36,724 nt of DNA. Origin: Conoideocrella luteorostrata (Eukaryota; Ascomycota; Sordariomycetes; Hypocreales; Clavicipitaceae). Shown here one piece after another: positions 10,304 to 20,928 of this stretch. The stretch's first letter is position 1. Every line of letters begins with the position of its first letter. The DNA lies in the NCBI GenBank assembly GCA_032433595.1, contig JASWJB010000377.1, forward strand, positions 1-36,724, given 5' to 3'. The notes beneath the pieces were generated by a model. That model searched no databases, had not been told where the DNA came from, and was given only the letters and a program-made list of their open reading frames with translations. A program made the position numbers and the translations under genes.

Positions 10304-11047
10304 ATGGCACCTCACGGATCGATGCTAGCCATTCGAGTACCATGGGATAAAATCTTGGACTGGGCTCAGCAGCAAAAAGACCTCGAAACACAGACAGGGC
10401 AGGCAATGATTCTCAACCAGCAGCAACTTGAGGCTATTTCACAATTTGTCTCGTTCAATGATGAGCCCGATGTGAGCGATCATGATTATATAAGCCTCTT
10501 GATGCGTAAGACTCTTCACAAGGAGAAAACATCCTGCCAGCTGGTTTTACTGACGATTTGTGGAGCAGAGTTAACTCAGAGTCTCCGCTTGGATGAACCT
10601 GTATTTAAGGATCTAGAGCCCATAAACCTGCCAGTTGACGGGCATTTGCAACCACGATGGAGGTTTATATGCATCATGAACTCATTGGGAGGGTTTCCCC
10701 GTCAAGGTTATGGATTCTCAAGTGGACAGCAAGCACCAGCATTTCAGTCTAAGAAGGTTTGTTGTAATTGAGAAGTAAAATTGATATACGACTCGCTCAC
10801 GACTCGTTAGACCGCAAAGCAGTTCGCGGCAAAGCAAACCATAGCATTTTTATTATGTCAGTACAACGATATGGCAAAACTTTCCGACTTGCTTCCCCAA
10901 AAGACCTCAATGGAAGAGAAATGTCCAACCACATCCGTCGCCCACTCGGACTCAAATAAATTACAGATGTTTATCCGTAATTCTACGAATTGTCCAGGCA
11001 CGATGAGGAACAGTTATGGAGAGGGGTACAGCCCTGCGGCTGGATAA
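10304..11047 (+). CDS. Small dsRNA-binding-domain-like protein
   Basis: Exons 10304-10756 and 10811-11047 join to about 229 residues. The 54-nt intron (donor GTTTGT, acceptor CGTTAG, phase 0) matters: reading through it ends at VCCN, whereas splicing gives SKKTAKQFAAKQTIAFLL. Together with the upstream PRWRFICIMNSLGGFP, then GYGFSSGQQAPAFQ, this resembles the C-terminal beta-strands and the KKxAKxxAAxxA helix of a dsRNA-binding domain as found in uncharacterised fungal proteins. No catalytic domain is visible. I chose the ATG at 10304 because the frame upstream lacks family-like sequence; an earlier in-frame Met near 10244 is possible. The C-terminal 50 residues are low in identifiable structure, and a further 3' exon cannot be excluded. 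The role is unknown; RNA binding is the inference. Confidence 0.68.
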
Positions 11048-11777
11048 TGGAATTCTACGTTAGCCGCCTGCTGATGCAGGCATAGGCAGTTTTATCTGTC
11101 AAGCTAATGTGTAGACATTATCAGGAAAATGCTGAATGACTGGCATCAGTTGATGTCACATTTGCCTGTGAACTTGGAGATAGAGACCATACAATCAGCA
11201 AAGTATAGTTTCGTAACACGTAGTTTTAGATTCTCTCCATCTAAACGTAACTAAAAGCTATAATGCATGTGACTTATAAGATAATCTAAAACCTCTTCCT
11301 TGCCAATAGTTTTGCGTTCAAGTCTCTATAACTGCTCATGCTTGCTCCTACGTGATGGTATATGGAGCAATTTAAGATCGATTTGTAATACAAAAATGTC
11401 CGCAACCTTCCGGAACTCCCTTTGAACGTTATAAGCCCGGTTTCATTTCTCCTGCAATGGGATTCTACAATTCTTTGTTCATGTTCTGGTCGATACTCTA
11501 TTTGAAGGCTTAAATCTGTAGCTTGTGTAGTTCATCACTCCATTCCCAGCATAGAACATATGTGTTGTGTATTCCGAATCCCGAAAAGTCAGAAGAGTTC
11601 GCTTTTGAGGTTTACAATGTGCACTTTTAGGTTGAAAGGACATATTGAGATAGTGATAAATTTGTTACGCGAAACTACCAACTATGAGTCCCCGAAGAAC
11701 GTAAGCAAAACACTATCTAACAATGCATGAGCTTGGAAGCGCTCACGTTCCACTTTGTCACTGTGGGTTGCACAGGG

Positions 11778-11970
11778 TGTTGTGCAATGGTATCTATACC
11801 ATTGCGGTCAAAATGCAATGCAATGTATTCAATAATCTGTGTCTGTTTATATAAGAAGAGGAAACAGGCCAGGGAGAGAGCCTTAATATCGTCGTATAAA
11901 TATCGTGGCGGAAGGGTGACCAAGTGACCTGCTACGTGCTTCCTATTGTGCTTGACGAAGGATTCCAACA
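11778..11970 (-). repeat. Family-2 LTR-like copy 2
   Basis: The most complete terminus of this family. On the minus strand it starts TGTTGGAATCCTTCGTCAAGC at 11970. It contains a TTTATAC box, a GGTCACTTGGTCACC block matching GGTCACGTGGCCACC of the other copies, and ends by TGGTATAGATACCATTGCA. The last part resembles the LTR-to-primer-binding-site junction. Divergence from the copies at 1408 and 35206 is high. No target-site duplication was found. Confidence 0.5.
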
Positions 11971-12188
11971 GCATCACTCACGGTGCCCGAGGCCCCAAAA
12001 AAGCGGGAAAGCCAGCTGGCGTCCGAAAACACGTTCGCAGTCATTCTCTACGCTTCCTCGAGTCTCGCGCAAATCCACAGGGTTTATTCAATCTATCTAA
12101 ATACTTGCAATACATACCCAACAGGTTCACCGTACTACATGTACAGTACCCAAGACGTATGAAAGGGAACAGCAGGGTGTAAGCCGCA

Positions 12189-12223
12189 AGTCGTGAGTCG
12201 TGAGTCGTGGGTCATGAGTCGTG
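12189..12223 (+). repeat. Heptamer microsatellite AGTCGTG x5
   Basis: Five consecutive 7-bp units, four AGTCGTG and one variant GGTCATG. No gene or regulatory link is visible. Confidence 0.9.
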
Positions 12224-12829
12224 AACAAGTCGCTCTGCGCCGCCTGAGCTGTACTCGGTTGCTATCGGCATCATGGAGTGGCAACCTGGCGACATCACGA
12301 GAAGCTTTGGAGCCATGGCTGCTGGTTCGGCTTGATACCTGCCCTTAAGAGAACTTGCCTTCACAAACAACGTCGATTGGCTCATTTTTCGTTGGGCTGG
12401 GTAATACCAAGTTCTTTGGCGTGGGCCGTCGCAGCTTGCTTGAAGACGACCCGAGCAGTCGGACCTTCTCTACATTGAGACCCAGATTGGTGTTTCTTCG
12501 AAGACGAGTTCTCCGATGGGTTGGGTGAAATTGGTATTTTCTCCCTAAGAATTCTCGTTTACGCAGAGCCTGATGTAATATCATTTCACTTCCCTTGGAA
12601 GGGGTGGTTTGTCTGGTAGTGGTAGGGGTCATGGGTCGGCAATTTGGACCTATGGGCTTGATTAGCGAAGCTTCCTAATAAAGTAGCCAGGGATAATTGC
12701 GATTACCGATATCCGTTTCTTGGCCATTTGATAGGGTCTAGGTCTTAGGTTATCTACCTATTGGCGGCGTGGGCGGGAAATACTAAGTGATACACTTTTT
12801 TGTGTTTAGTGTTCAAGGAGTTTAAGGCT

Positions 12830-13030
12830 CTAGCACTGCTTTATGAGGAAGTAGTGGTATTACCCTATTGCACTCTTTAAAATTTAAATATTATTTACGT
12901 AAGCTATATTCCTTTAAGTATTTATAGGCTTAGACTTAAGAATTAGTTTAGTATTTGGGTAATAAGAAAACTACTAAATAGTAATAACTTATGCCTTCTA
13001 TTAGTCTTGCGGTTTATTTTTGTGACCATG
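12830..13030. other. AT-rich, TA-rich block
   Basis: Visibly richer in A and T than its surroundings, with many TpA steps (for example TTTAAATATTATTTACGTAA near 12890) and no open frame. It may be a RIP-mutated transposon relic; judged by eye only. Confidence 0.4.
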
Positions 13031-13325
13031 CTCTTCTTGTGTGCACACGTTGGTTCGCTGTTAATAAAGGTAATGCCTTTATAACATAGCCGCAATAGAG
13101 TCTTTTGTGGGGTCTTGGTGGTTATTTATTCCCAGAACAAAACTGCATATTCACGTCGAAGGAGATGCGGAAAACCTATCGGAAACAGCTCCGTATAATT
13201 GATGGATTATTACTGCCATTTCATTGCGAGAGTTTCCTGATTTTGCTCTTTTGTCATTTACATGCTCTAGCGATATTACCACTTGTACTACTTCGTCTAA
13301 ATGCCAACAATATTCCTGCACATAA

Positions 13326-13353
13326 TGTTGAGATTAGAGTGGCACCTTCGGAA
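13326..13353 (+). repeat. 28-bp match to the start of the family-1 LTR
   Basis: Identical over 28 bp to the first bases of the solo LTR at 34838, starting exactly at TGTTGAGATTAGAGTGGCAC. Similarity stops abruptly afterwards and no end or target-site duplication is found, so it looks like a truncated LTR. Confidence 0.6.
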
Positions 13354-14288
13354 ATTACTGATGATAGGAATGTGATCCTGTAATCGATGCTCCATTGCGA
13401 CGGCCACGATGAATCTCATTGCAATGGAAACCGGGTAACGTCTGGTGATGTGTTCGTTGTCTTGGAGTGGGCGGTGCAGGGACAAAGGGAAATCAGTTCA
13501 AAAGGTATCGGACCACTGAATGGCTCGTACGCCCTGCCAGCTACTTCTTTTTGCAGCTACCGAGTGATTTGATGTAGTTCCGTCTGGTCTACGAGTCAAG
13601 GAGCTACACGTGTGAACTCAACTCTGCAGATGCATGCTGTTGCAGGCAGGTGGGCAGTTGCAAGGCAGGTGAGGCTGCAGTTGAAAGTCTGCTGCTCCTG
13701 CGGTGAATATTCAGACGTGGGAGTTTATGATTGCTGCATGACATGATTGTCAACCATGACTTTGGCGCCCCACCTCATTGTAATAGAACTGTGCCCAGAG
13801 CTAAGTTAGCCCCGTTGCAATCAATTGACCGTCGAAGCAAATGGACGGCCTGGTGGAACATTGTTTCTAAATATTAATACAACCAAGGCACGCAACACAA
13901 ATTAGGGGGTAATGTTAGCCAGAATATAGGGGTGAATACTACAGACAAACAATGTCTTCTGGCTACGCTCTCTGGCTACGCTACTTTTGTCCGATATATT
14001 GAGCTGCGGCATCTTCAACAAGATGGATGTGCTAGGCGTGGAGAGATGTGTTTGAATTGAACTACTCGAACAAGCGGGAATAACTGGCTTCAAGTACATG
14101 TGAGAAACAAAGCTCTTTCTATCGTTGACCGGTGTCGGAAGTCCTGCGCATTGATTCGTGCAGATCCCTTTATTTATTTTGGCTTCCTTCTGTAATGGTA
14201 GGAAGCTGTGACGGCCTGAGTGCTAAGACTGCAGTACCCCAAGTGCTTAGCCGGCTGACGAATATTTTTGCATTCAGTGAGCTATCTC

Positions 14289-15434
14289 CTAGTATGTTAA
14301 CGTGAGCTTCTCTTGATTATACTCCCAGGCAGAGATGTTGCTATATTTGGATTTAGCGCCTTCTTGTAGAAGCTCAGGCAGAGCTCCCACGATCTGTGAC
14401 CGGTTAGGCTTCCCAAAATACGCCACCGAGTATCTGTCCGCAATCCAGTCATCACTGGACCCTGGGGGGAGGACTACTCGATGGCTCGTCGCGCGAAATC
14501 TGTTGTTGGACCAGCGCTGGAGGCAATCACCAATGTTGACAATCATCTCTGACTTATCCTCGAAGGGTACGGGGAAGTAGTCTCCGGGAATATGTTGATC
14601 TTCTATCTCCAGGCCGCCAATCGAGTCCTGGAAGAGCAGTGTGACCGTACCAAAGTCTGTGTGCTCAGATATTCTCCTTGTCCCACTGTTCAGAACGGAG
14701 GCCTCGCATCCGGGGTAATGGTTCAAGCGTACTTCTGACGTGTTCTGATGGCATATGTCTCGAAAGAATCCCGAGTCGAGGCCAAGGCCAAGGGCTAGGG
14801 CTTGAAGAATGTCTTGATGGATTTGGTGGCAGTGTTCGTATAGATTTTCCATGAATGCTCGAAAATTGGGAATATCATCTTCGTCTGGCCATCTATTCGG
14901 ATACAGCTCATCGTGCGCTGGGCCTTGGTCAAACGATTCCTGCACAAACGAACCGTGTCAGTCCAAGGTTGGTTGAAACAAGGTTGGGCACAAGGTAGGC
15001 TAGAAGGAGTACCTTCATGTCATATAATTCAACAGCATCTCGGTGGCCTTTTTCGTAGTCTTTGACTTTGGATAACTTCTCCTGCCCGATGTAGCTATAA
15101 CCGCGGTGTGGGTTTGGTCCATACGGGTGCGCTGCTTTGGCCTTCGCAGCGAGAGGGAGTGAGAAGAATTTCTTATTCTAGAGCATACATATAACGGGCT
15201 AGTTAGTATACTTCACACATTGATTTGTGATTGGAAATCATTTACCCACTGAAATGCTTCGCTGAGCACTTCGTCATCAAGCCTGTGGTTCACAAGTTTC
15301 ACGAATCCCACAGTGCTGAGGCATTCAACGAGCTGTCGGCAGAACCTACTCTGTTTGTTCGGATCACCGTGGGAGAAGTCGGCCAAGTCCAATGTACGGA
15401 CGATTCGGCAAGGAGGAAGGACAAGATTGTCCAT
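14289..15434 (-). CDS. 2-oxoglutarate/Fe(II)-dependent dioxygenase (isopenicillin N synthase-like)
   Basis: Three minus-strand exons, 15434-15246, 15177-15013 and 14939-14289, encode 334 residues. Intron 1 (68 nt) has GTAAAT, TACTAAC and CTCTAG; intron 2 (73 nt) has GTACTC and GTGCAG; both are phase 0. The protein has a DIOX_N-type N-terminus (GFVKLVNHRL, then FFSLPLAAKAKAAHP) and the jelly-roll core. The Fe ligands are HTD (in SEHTDFGTVTLLF) and the distal His (in RATSHRV). The 2-oxoglutarate-binding Arg is in RYSVAYF. NIGDCLQRWSNN is the usual stretch before the distal His. Such enzymes hydroxylate, desaturate or ring-close small molecules. It lies about 3.2 kb beyond the methyltransferase and may tailor the NRPS peptide, but co-regulation is unproven; it could also be an unrelated small-molecule oxygenase. 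Confidence 0.93.
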
Positions 15435-15607
15435 AATTCTTAGCAGTATATTAGAATCTCAAGCTAATCCCGTATATGCATGAAGCGAAAGACGGCAGTC
15501 TAATTTGTGTGGCTGATGTTTATCACGTACCGTACCTTGAATGGCACACTAAATAAGTTGTACATTTGCAGGGCGAATACGTAAAGCCTAAACATTCAGC
15601 CCGAGGC

Positions 15608-15621
15608 CGGAGAAGTCTCCG
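15608..15621. promoter_or_regulatory. CGG-N8-CCG palindrome upstream of the dioxygenase gene
   Basis: CGGAGAAGTCTCCG is a perfect inverted repeat except for its central two bases, about 175 bp upstream of the dioxygenase start codon. Inverted CGG triplets are the classic binding sites of Zn2Cys6 fungal regulators. Its use here is an inference. Confidence 0.3.
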
Positions 15622-16424
15622 ACCACGGAGGTTTTGCGCAAGCCACGGGATTCCACACTAAGCTGCAAAAGTACTGATTGCAGGGGTTAGTTTTTTCTTT
15701 CCGATAGCGGTTCCGGAGCATGCCATTTCACCGCTTAAGACACGGGACAGTAGTATATGCAGAGTTGTCACAATTACGGGAACGATGCAACTTCGGTGAG
15801 TTTGCCCCTGGTTGCAATATGCACACGGTGATACCCCTGTCAACTGTCACGTACTTGGGGCGTAAGTTTAGAGTACTAGGGAGAGTGTGTGTATTGTATG
15901 TGTTATGTTCTCTCATTCAATCTATTTTATGCACTGTCCTTAGCGGCTTCTACCCCTGTCAGTATCTTCATATCCACTACCCCATATCGTTGCACACTGG
16001 CGGGCTCAGCCCAAGTCTATTCAGCAAAGGGGTGCCTTCATACTGTCCATCTAAAACTAAGGAGAAACGGAAGATAAAGCGCTAGAGGTTTGCCTTGAGC
16101 TTCTAGTCAAGTAGAGGTCGCTGGTACGAAGCGACATACTCTAATAAAAGACTTGGCAGAGCCCGGTCTAGGTACCGGGTGCAGCCCGAGACATACATAT
16201 GCGTACGCTCCCTCCCTGCTACCAACTCTGCCAAGTTACTTCCGCCTTACCTCCTACCGTCGTATCTCCTAGAATCCGATAAGCTTGTTCAAATGTACCG
16301 ACATGGATGTCGGACCAATAAAAGCATGATATTAAATGTTCTTAGTCCGCCACCTATTTTCCACTATGATGAAAGTCAAAACAACCCCGTTTTTACAAAT
16401 CGCTACATTGCACTGGTCGCAACC

Positions 16425-16836
16425 CTAAGAGGTCTGCCGCCCGGGTACCTGATTGAGGGCATTACTGCCCACGGGCGCAAGAGCACTTCGAGCCCTCGTA
16501 TCAGCACAATGAATGCCCTGACAAGCTATGCAGATTCCCATTTTTCCTAGATTAGCATGATCATGCTGCGATAGCTCAGTAAATTCGTCGCCGGCTCGAA
16601 AGCGCTCCAAAGAACTTCCCTTCTTCGCGTAGGTGGCACACAGCACATCAATTAATGCCTGCCGCCACAGAAGCTGTGTGTTATGGGCCTTCTAGCTAGG
16701 CTGCCCACGAAGCTAAAGAATCTGCCTCGTCAATAATTAGAGCCACTCCATAGAATGTGGTGATTTGAGCCTCTTCGTCGGGCTCGTCAAGCCGCTCTAG
16801 AGGGTTACTGTGGTGTTCTGGCAGCGTGGAATTCAT
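16425..16836 (-). pseudogene. Unrecognised coding relic or small two-exon gene
   Basis: On the minus strand an ATG at 16836 opens a frame reading MNSTLPEHHSNPLERLDEP, then EEAQITTFYGVALIIDEAD, ending at a TAG (16698-16696). In the next frame the sequence continues with coding-like composition (KAHNTQLLWRQALIDVLCAT, then YAKKGSSLERFRAGDEF) down to about 16550 and is open to 16425. A 55-nt intron (GTGGCT...GCTAG) would join the two in phase, but it would remove the VALIIDEAD stretch, so a frameshifted relic is equally possible. I recognise no family. Confidence 0.25.
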
Positions 16837-18643
16837 CGTAATATGGTGAAACGAGTTGTAGGGCGTTTTGGCCGGTTACGCGGGCCACTAGAAGTCCCCG
16901 TGAAAAAAAAGGACAAAAGTGGGGAAAGTGGGTCCTCAATGGATTCGACCAGTGCTTACCAGAATCTAGGAGATTCAGCGAGCAGATCTTCTGAAGTGAC
17001 CCCCGGCAACAAGGAGAGTAGCCATGTCACGGAGAGTGTATATACTACAATATGAGGTAAAGGTTATTGTTTCATCTTTCAGGATCAGGTATGACAAAAA
17101 AAAAAAAACGCTGTCAGGAATTTTCCGCGTATTAGTGATAACTCGGCATGCCTCACCGGATGCAGTGTCTATCACATTCAAGCATCAATTGTGTGTATCA
17201 TGAGATCGGGGATTAATTTAAGGTTTATGGACCTGTGCGGTCCGGCGCGCTGGATAGTTTAGTTATCATAATTAAGCTCTGACACGACGGTGATGTGAAT
17301 TTTAATGAGACAGTCCAATTTTGTTGAGTGTAAACTCAAGATCGCTAATAAGCATGCACCCGGAGGGACTGCCTCTGCTCGCCGCCACGATTCCTGTTCT
17401 TTATATCATCCTATCCTCTTCCTCAATTGTTCCATCTACGATTCATCCATCCATTGTTCGATTTGAGATGAAGGTCATAAAGATTGTGGAAGGCACTGTT
17501 AGGTTCTGTCATGACGGCCATGCTTAAAACGATCTGCTTGCTGGATATAACGGTAAGAAGTAAGACGTACGTAATTTGGTGGACTTCGCAGGACACGAAA
17601 AATCAACCATGACCATACACACCCACAGTTACGTGACTAATTCAACACCCTGCAGGCGAATCTATAGTCGCTGAGCGGCTGAAAGCGGGGCAGCATCACA
17701 GATGTACCAGTTACTCCAACAATCAGAAATTGACCTCTTTTTTGCCCTAAAACCAAGTGCTTCAGGATTTCATAGCTTTAAACCCGGCAAGCTTTAGGCA
17801 CACATCTACGCATCCCGTAAAGCTAATGATGCCCCGTTCGCGGCGCGGCAATTCTCGTTTGCCGAATCTTCCCGTGGGCCTTCATGGGCTACACGCCTCT
17901 CCCTATCGGAAGCGACAGTATGGAAGTGAATCGGAAGGGAAATTGAAAGCATGTCAATTGATAAATATTGACGATGATGATAGATGGTCTTATTCCCTCT
18001 TCCGATTCCCATCCATAGGCTTCTGTTTGTACTTACTTTCCTTCCTACCTCGTATTTTGACCTTTCCGTGGCCTTGACCAACTTCCTCCGCGATATTCAA
18101 TAGTCCTTCCACTAGTCAACGCCAATGACGTCTCCTATCCGACATTCCCAGACAAGGCAGTCAGTCACTGATCGGTGCTCAGCAGGTTACAGGCAGCCCC
18201 ACAATCCCATGTTCAACCGTTCCTAGCTCTGTCTACAGGTCTCCCTCAGGAGCCGCCCCATCTTCACACTAGCACATTTATCGGTTGCAGCGGCACGTCA
18301 CGATGCGCATTACGATTGATCTGATGACTACTGAGAAGTTCATTGGGGTCTCACACGTGGTACAATATAGATTACTGAAACAGCGCGCCGACCTGGCCCA
18401 GGCTATGAGCAACGGCCTGAAATCAGGCTAGATCAAGCTTCAGGGCCATGGCTGGAAAGCAAATAATTTTAGGTACTACTTTGCAGGAAAAGTAGCTGAT
18501 TGAATACATTCGAGCAGCAGCTATAATTGACGCAATTGTGACCGGATTGCGCTATAGCATTACCCCCAATGTGTGAAGCCTCTTGAGATACGAAATCCCC
18601 TTGGACTCGGCATAACCTAGAAAATAGAAATTAAACAAACCTG

Positions 18644-19571
18644 TTATTCCCTGACGGCTTGTAGTGTGTAGGAAAGGGGCATTCGCCACGGTCGATCCCT
18701 CAAGGAGTATTCTCCTGTCAACATGTAAGCATCGTGCCCACGATTTCTCTTCAACCTGCGACTCACCTCGTTCGTCGACCTCTAGTTCTGCTTGCGGGCC
18801 CGTCAGCGGCGCGCTCTGATGTTCCTTCAGCCCTGTCAACCTCATCCCCTCATTCAGCAGCGCCTGTATAACCTCCCCAATTCCATGGTTAAACACCGCG
18901 CGCCGGGTCGAGCTGAACTCATAGTCCCCAGAGTCGACGTACGTTCCCTGCTTATCCATTATGATAGGCTCCTCGCGCTCGAAGTACGGAAAGCCTATCA
19001 CCATCTCATCTGGTTTCCCATCGTCCAAAGACAAGAACACTGGGTGAAACTCGCGGACAAATACCCGCCCGCGCGGTTTTAGGAGTCCAGACACGACACT
19101 GGCCCATTCTTTAATTTTGGGAACATAGCACAAAGAGCCGATACTGACAAAAACGAGGTCGAGTGTACCTTGTGGCAGGACCGTCAACCCTTGTTGCACA
19201 GAAGCTTCCACGAATTTGAGCTTCTCACCGCCGCTGCCAGCCGTCGCGCCAGCAAGCTTGCGTGCCGCTGCAATTGCCGCACCAGAAAAGTCCAGCCCGG
19301 TTACTGATGCAGCACCAAGGCGAGCGAGGCCGAGCATGTCGGTTCCTATGTGGCATTGCAGGTGTACACAGTTGAACCCGGTGATATCACCAAGGAGGGG
19401 ACGGTCAAACTGAACCACATTACCGATGAAATTGACATCGGAGATATAGTCCTTGACCTGGTAGTCTGAGGAGGCGACATGCTTTAGGTGGTCAGCTTGC
19501 ATCAATAGACGAAAAGCATCGACGTACAAATGGAACCCGCTCGTCCCAGGCGGCACGGTTAATGGTTTCAT
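18644..19571 (-). CDS. SAM-dependent class I methyltransferase
   Basis: Two minus-strand exons, 19571-18767 and 18714-18644, encode 291 residues. The 52-nt intron has a GTGAGT donor, a CTTAC branch and a GACAG acceptor. Splicing yields the C-terminus SLRDRPWRMPLSYTLQAVRE, typical of this family; reading through gives an atypical tail to 18552. Motif I is HLQCHIGTDMLGLARLGA, followed by GLDFS at the end of strand 2 (the acidic residue binds the SAM ribose) and DLVFVSIGSLCYV as motif IV. It is a soluble protein. The acceptor could be N, O or C on a peptide or other small molecule; the sequence does not tell. It is transcribed divergently from the NRPS across 1,357 bp, the best evidence that it belongs to the same pathway. 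The NRPS has no methylation domain of its own, so this enzyme could supply methylation in trans. Confidence 0.9.
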
Positions 19572-20928
19572 AGTCTTCTGTGGCTTTCATTTGCGCGACC
19601 ATTTTTTTTAATTTTATTTTCGTATTGTAGAGAGGGTGCGTACTGTCGCTCGCAGAATGCTGTGAAATTGGTGTTCTCGGTGCTAAAAGTCCTAACTGCT
19701 CTTATATGCCGTATATTTTACGAGCGTCGATGAGAAACGAGAGGCGACGTGAAACAATACTACTAAAGCATAATGATAATATTTAGTAATGCTTACCAAA
19801 ATGGCCTATCGGCGGAGAGTTTGGATTCCTGCTGACCGTTCGCCCTTTCCGTCACAGTGCATACGCCATCCTCGTACGTACAACATGGATCCATGGCTGC
19901 GCGCCACCTCATTCGGATCCACTCTCGAGCCGCTCCGATCTGCAGTTGAAGTCGTATCTGAATGACCGCACCGCATTCGGATCCACTCTCGAGCCGCTCC
20001 GATCTGCAGTGAGGTCGTATCTGAATGGCCGCACCGCATTCGGATCCACTCTCGAGCCGCTCCGATCTGCAGTGAGGTCGTATCTGAATGGCCGCACTGC
20101 CACCCTGATCTGTGTGTGAAATACTGAGTTGCCTGCTTCATCAGGCTTAAAGCAATAGCGGTGAGGGAATTTCTATGCAGCTCAAAGTGTTGGGAGTGGG
20201 TTAGTTGTCTCGCGCTCAGGCTGAGCGTTAGACAGCTGCCCAGCTCCCAACGCTTTAAGCTGTACGGTAACTCCTGTTGGAATAAAATGGAGAGGTTCAA
20301 ATTGATCTGTATTGACGGGAAGTAGGTGGGTTACATTGATGGTGGAGACAAAAATTCCTCGTCTGACGGCCCTGTCCAAATCTCCATACAATCTAAGACA
20401 CGCCGGTCTTAGATTCCTGCCTTGGGCCCAGAGGCCACGTATCCTTTCTCTCACTGCCCGTGTATCCATCCACTCATACACGCGTGTTATCCGACAAATC
20501 CCTCACCGCTAATGCTTTGAGCCCAATGAAGTACACAACTGACAGTATTTCACACATAGTTCAGGGCTAGCTCCGGCTGAAGTGAGACATGAATTTCAGT
20601 CTCTATGTGCCGAATTGCAAGTCACCTGTGTCAGTTCCTTGGTATAGTTATGTTGATGTGTGAATAACACAAATCCTCAGATAGCAGCTTCAGGCACAAA
20701 GGTGGTAGCCCACATTGTGGCCCCCAACGGACTTCCTTCTAGACCCTCTTTTTCTTTCATAATTTCATCTAACAATATCAACGATTTCATCAATTCCTTG
20801 TGTCTTTAATAGTACATAATAGCGGTAATATCCCCTAGACTGATATTTAATCCATTTCTCTGGTTATGGTCTCTCAATACATCAATCTCTGTACCACATA
20901 GAACTTAACCAAAACCGGGGTAAACAAA
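19572..20928. promoter_or_regulatory. Shared divergent promoter region of methyltransferase and NRPS
   Basis: The two start codons face away from each other across 1,357 bp with no supported gene between, so both promoters lie here. The methyltransferase-proximal half holds the 63-64 bp repeats at 19910-20099. The NRPS-proximal 200 bp are AT-rich and pyrimidine-rich (for example CCCTCTTTTTCTTTC near 20743), as is common before fungal transcription starts. The NRPS start codon sits in a good context, CAAAATG. Confidence 0.7.
19910..20099. repeat. Three 63-64 bp direct repeats in the divergent promoter
   Basis: Units begin CATTCGGATCC at 19910, 19974 and 20037 and are nearly identical; the first differs by one inserted base (CAGTTGAAGTCG against CAGTGAGGTCG) and single substitutions. 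Each contains CGG-N13-CCG (CGGATCCACTCTCGAGCCG) and a GGCCGCA or GACCGCA block. Open frames across the array (for example 19806-20300, -) arise only from the repetition. Confidence 0.95.

Larger units (their letters stand above)
11048..14288. other. Gene-poor stretch of 3.2 kb with repeat relics
   Basis: No gene is supported. It holds a family-2 LTR copy (11778-11970), a short heptamer repeat (12189-12223), an AT-rich block (about 12830-13030) and a 28-bp LTR-end match (13326-13353). The open frames at 12345-12632 (-), 13105-13383 (+) and 13902-14099 (-) have no family features, and the second one overlaps the LTR match. Confidence 0.6.
15435..18643. other. 3.2 kb between dioxygenase and methyltransferase
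   Basis: The dioxygenase promoter occupies the left end, including a perfect CGG/CCG palindrome at 15608-15621. A possible coding relic lies at 16425-16836 (-). Other open frames (15720-16085, 16179-16550, 16810-17055 and 17757-18077, all +) show no recognised domain. Any missing cluster gene would be expected here, but none is supported. Confidence 0.5.

Noticed and set aside
13105..13383. Small membrane protein gene
   Set aside because: It has a leucine-rich stretch, but its 3' part overlaps a 28-bp match to an LTR end and there is no homologous-looking core.
15720..16085. Small gene in the dioxygenase upstream region
   Set aside because: The translation is cysteine- and leucine-rich, overlaps open frames on both strands and has no family features.
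19910..20099. Cloning-vector or polylinker artefact
   Set aside because: Each repeat carries BamHI, XhoI and PstI sites, but they are separated by ordinary sequence, the unit is 63 bp with natural divergence, and no vector backbone is seen.
19806..20300. Open frame across the promoter repeats as a repeat protein gene
   Set aside because: The coding appearance comes only from the tandem repeat; unit lengths of 64 and 63 shift the frame, and flanking residues match no family.
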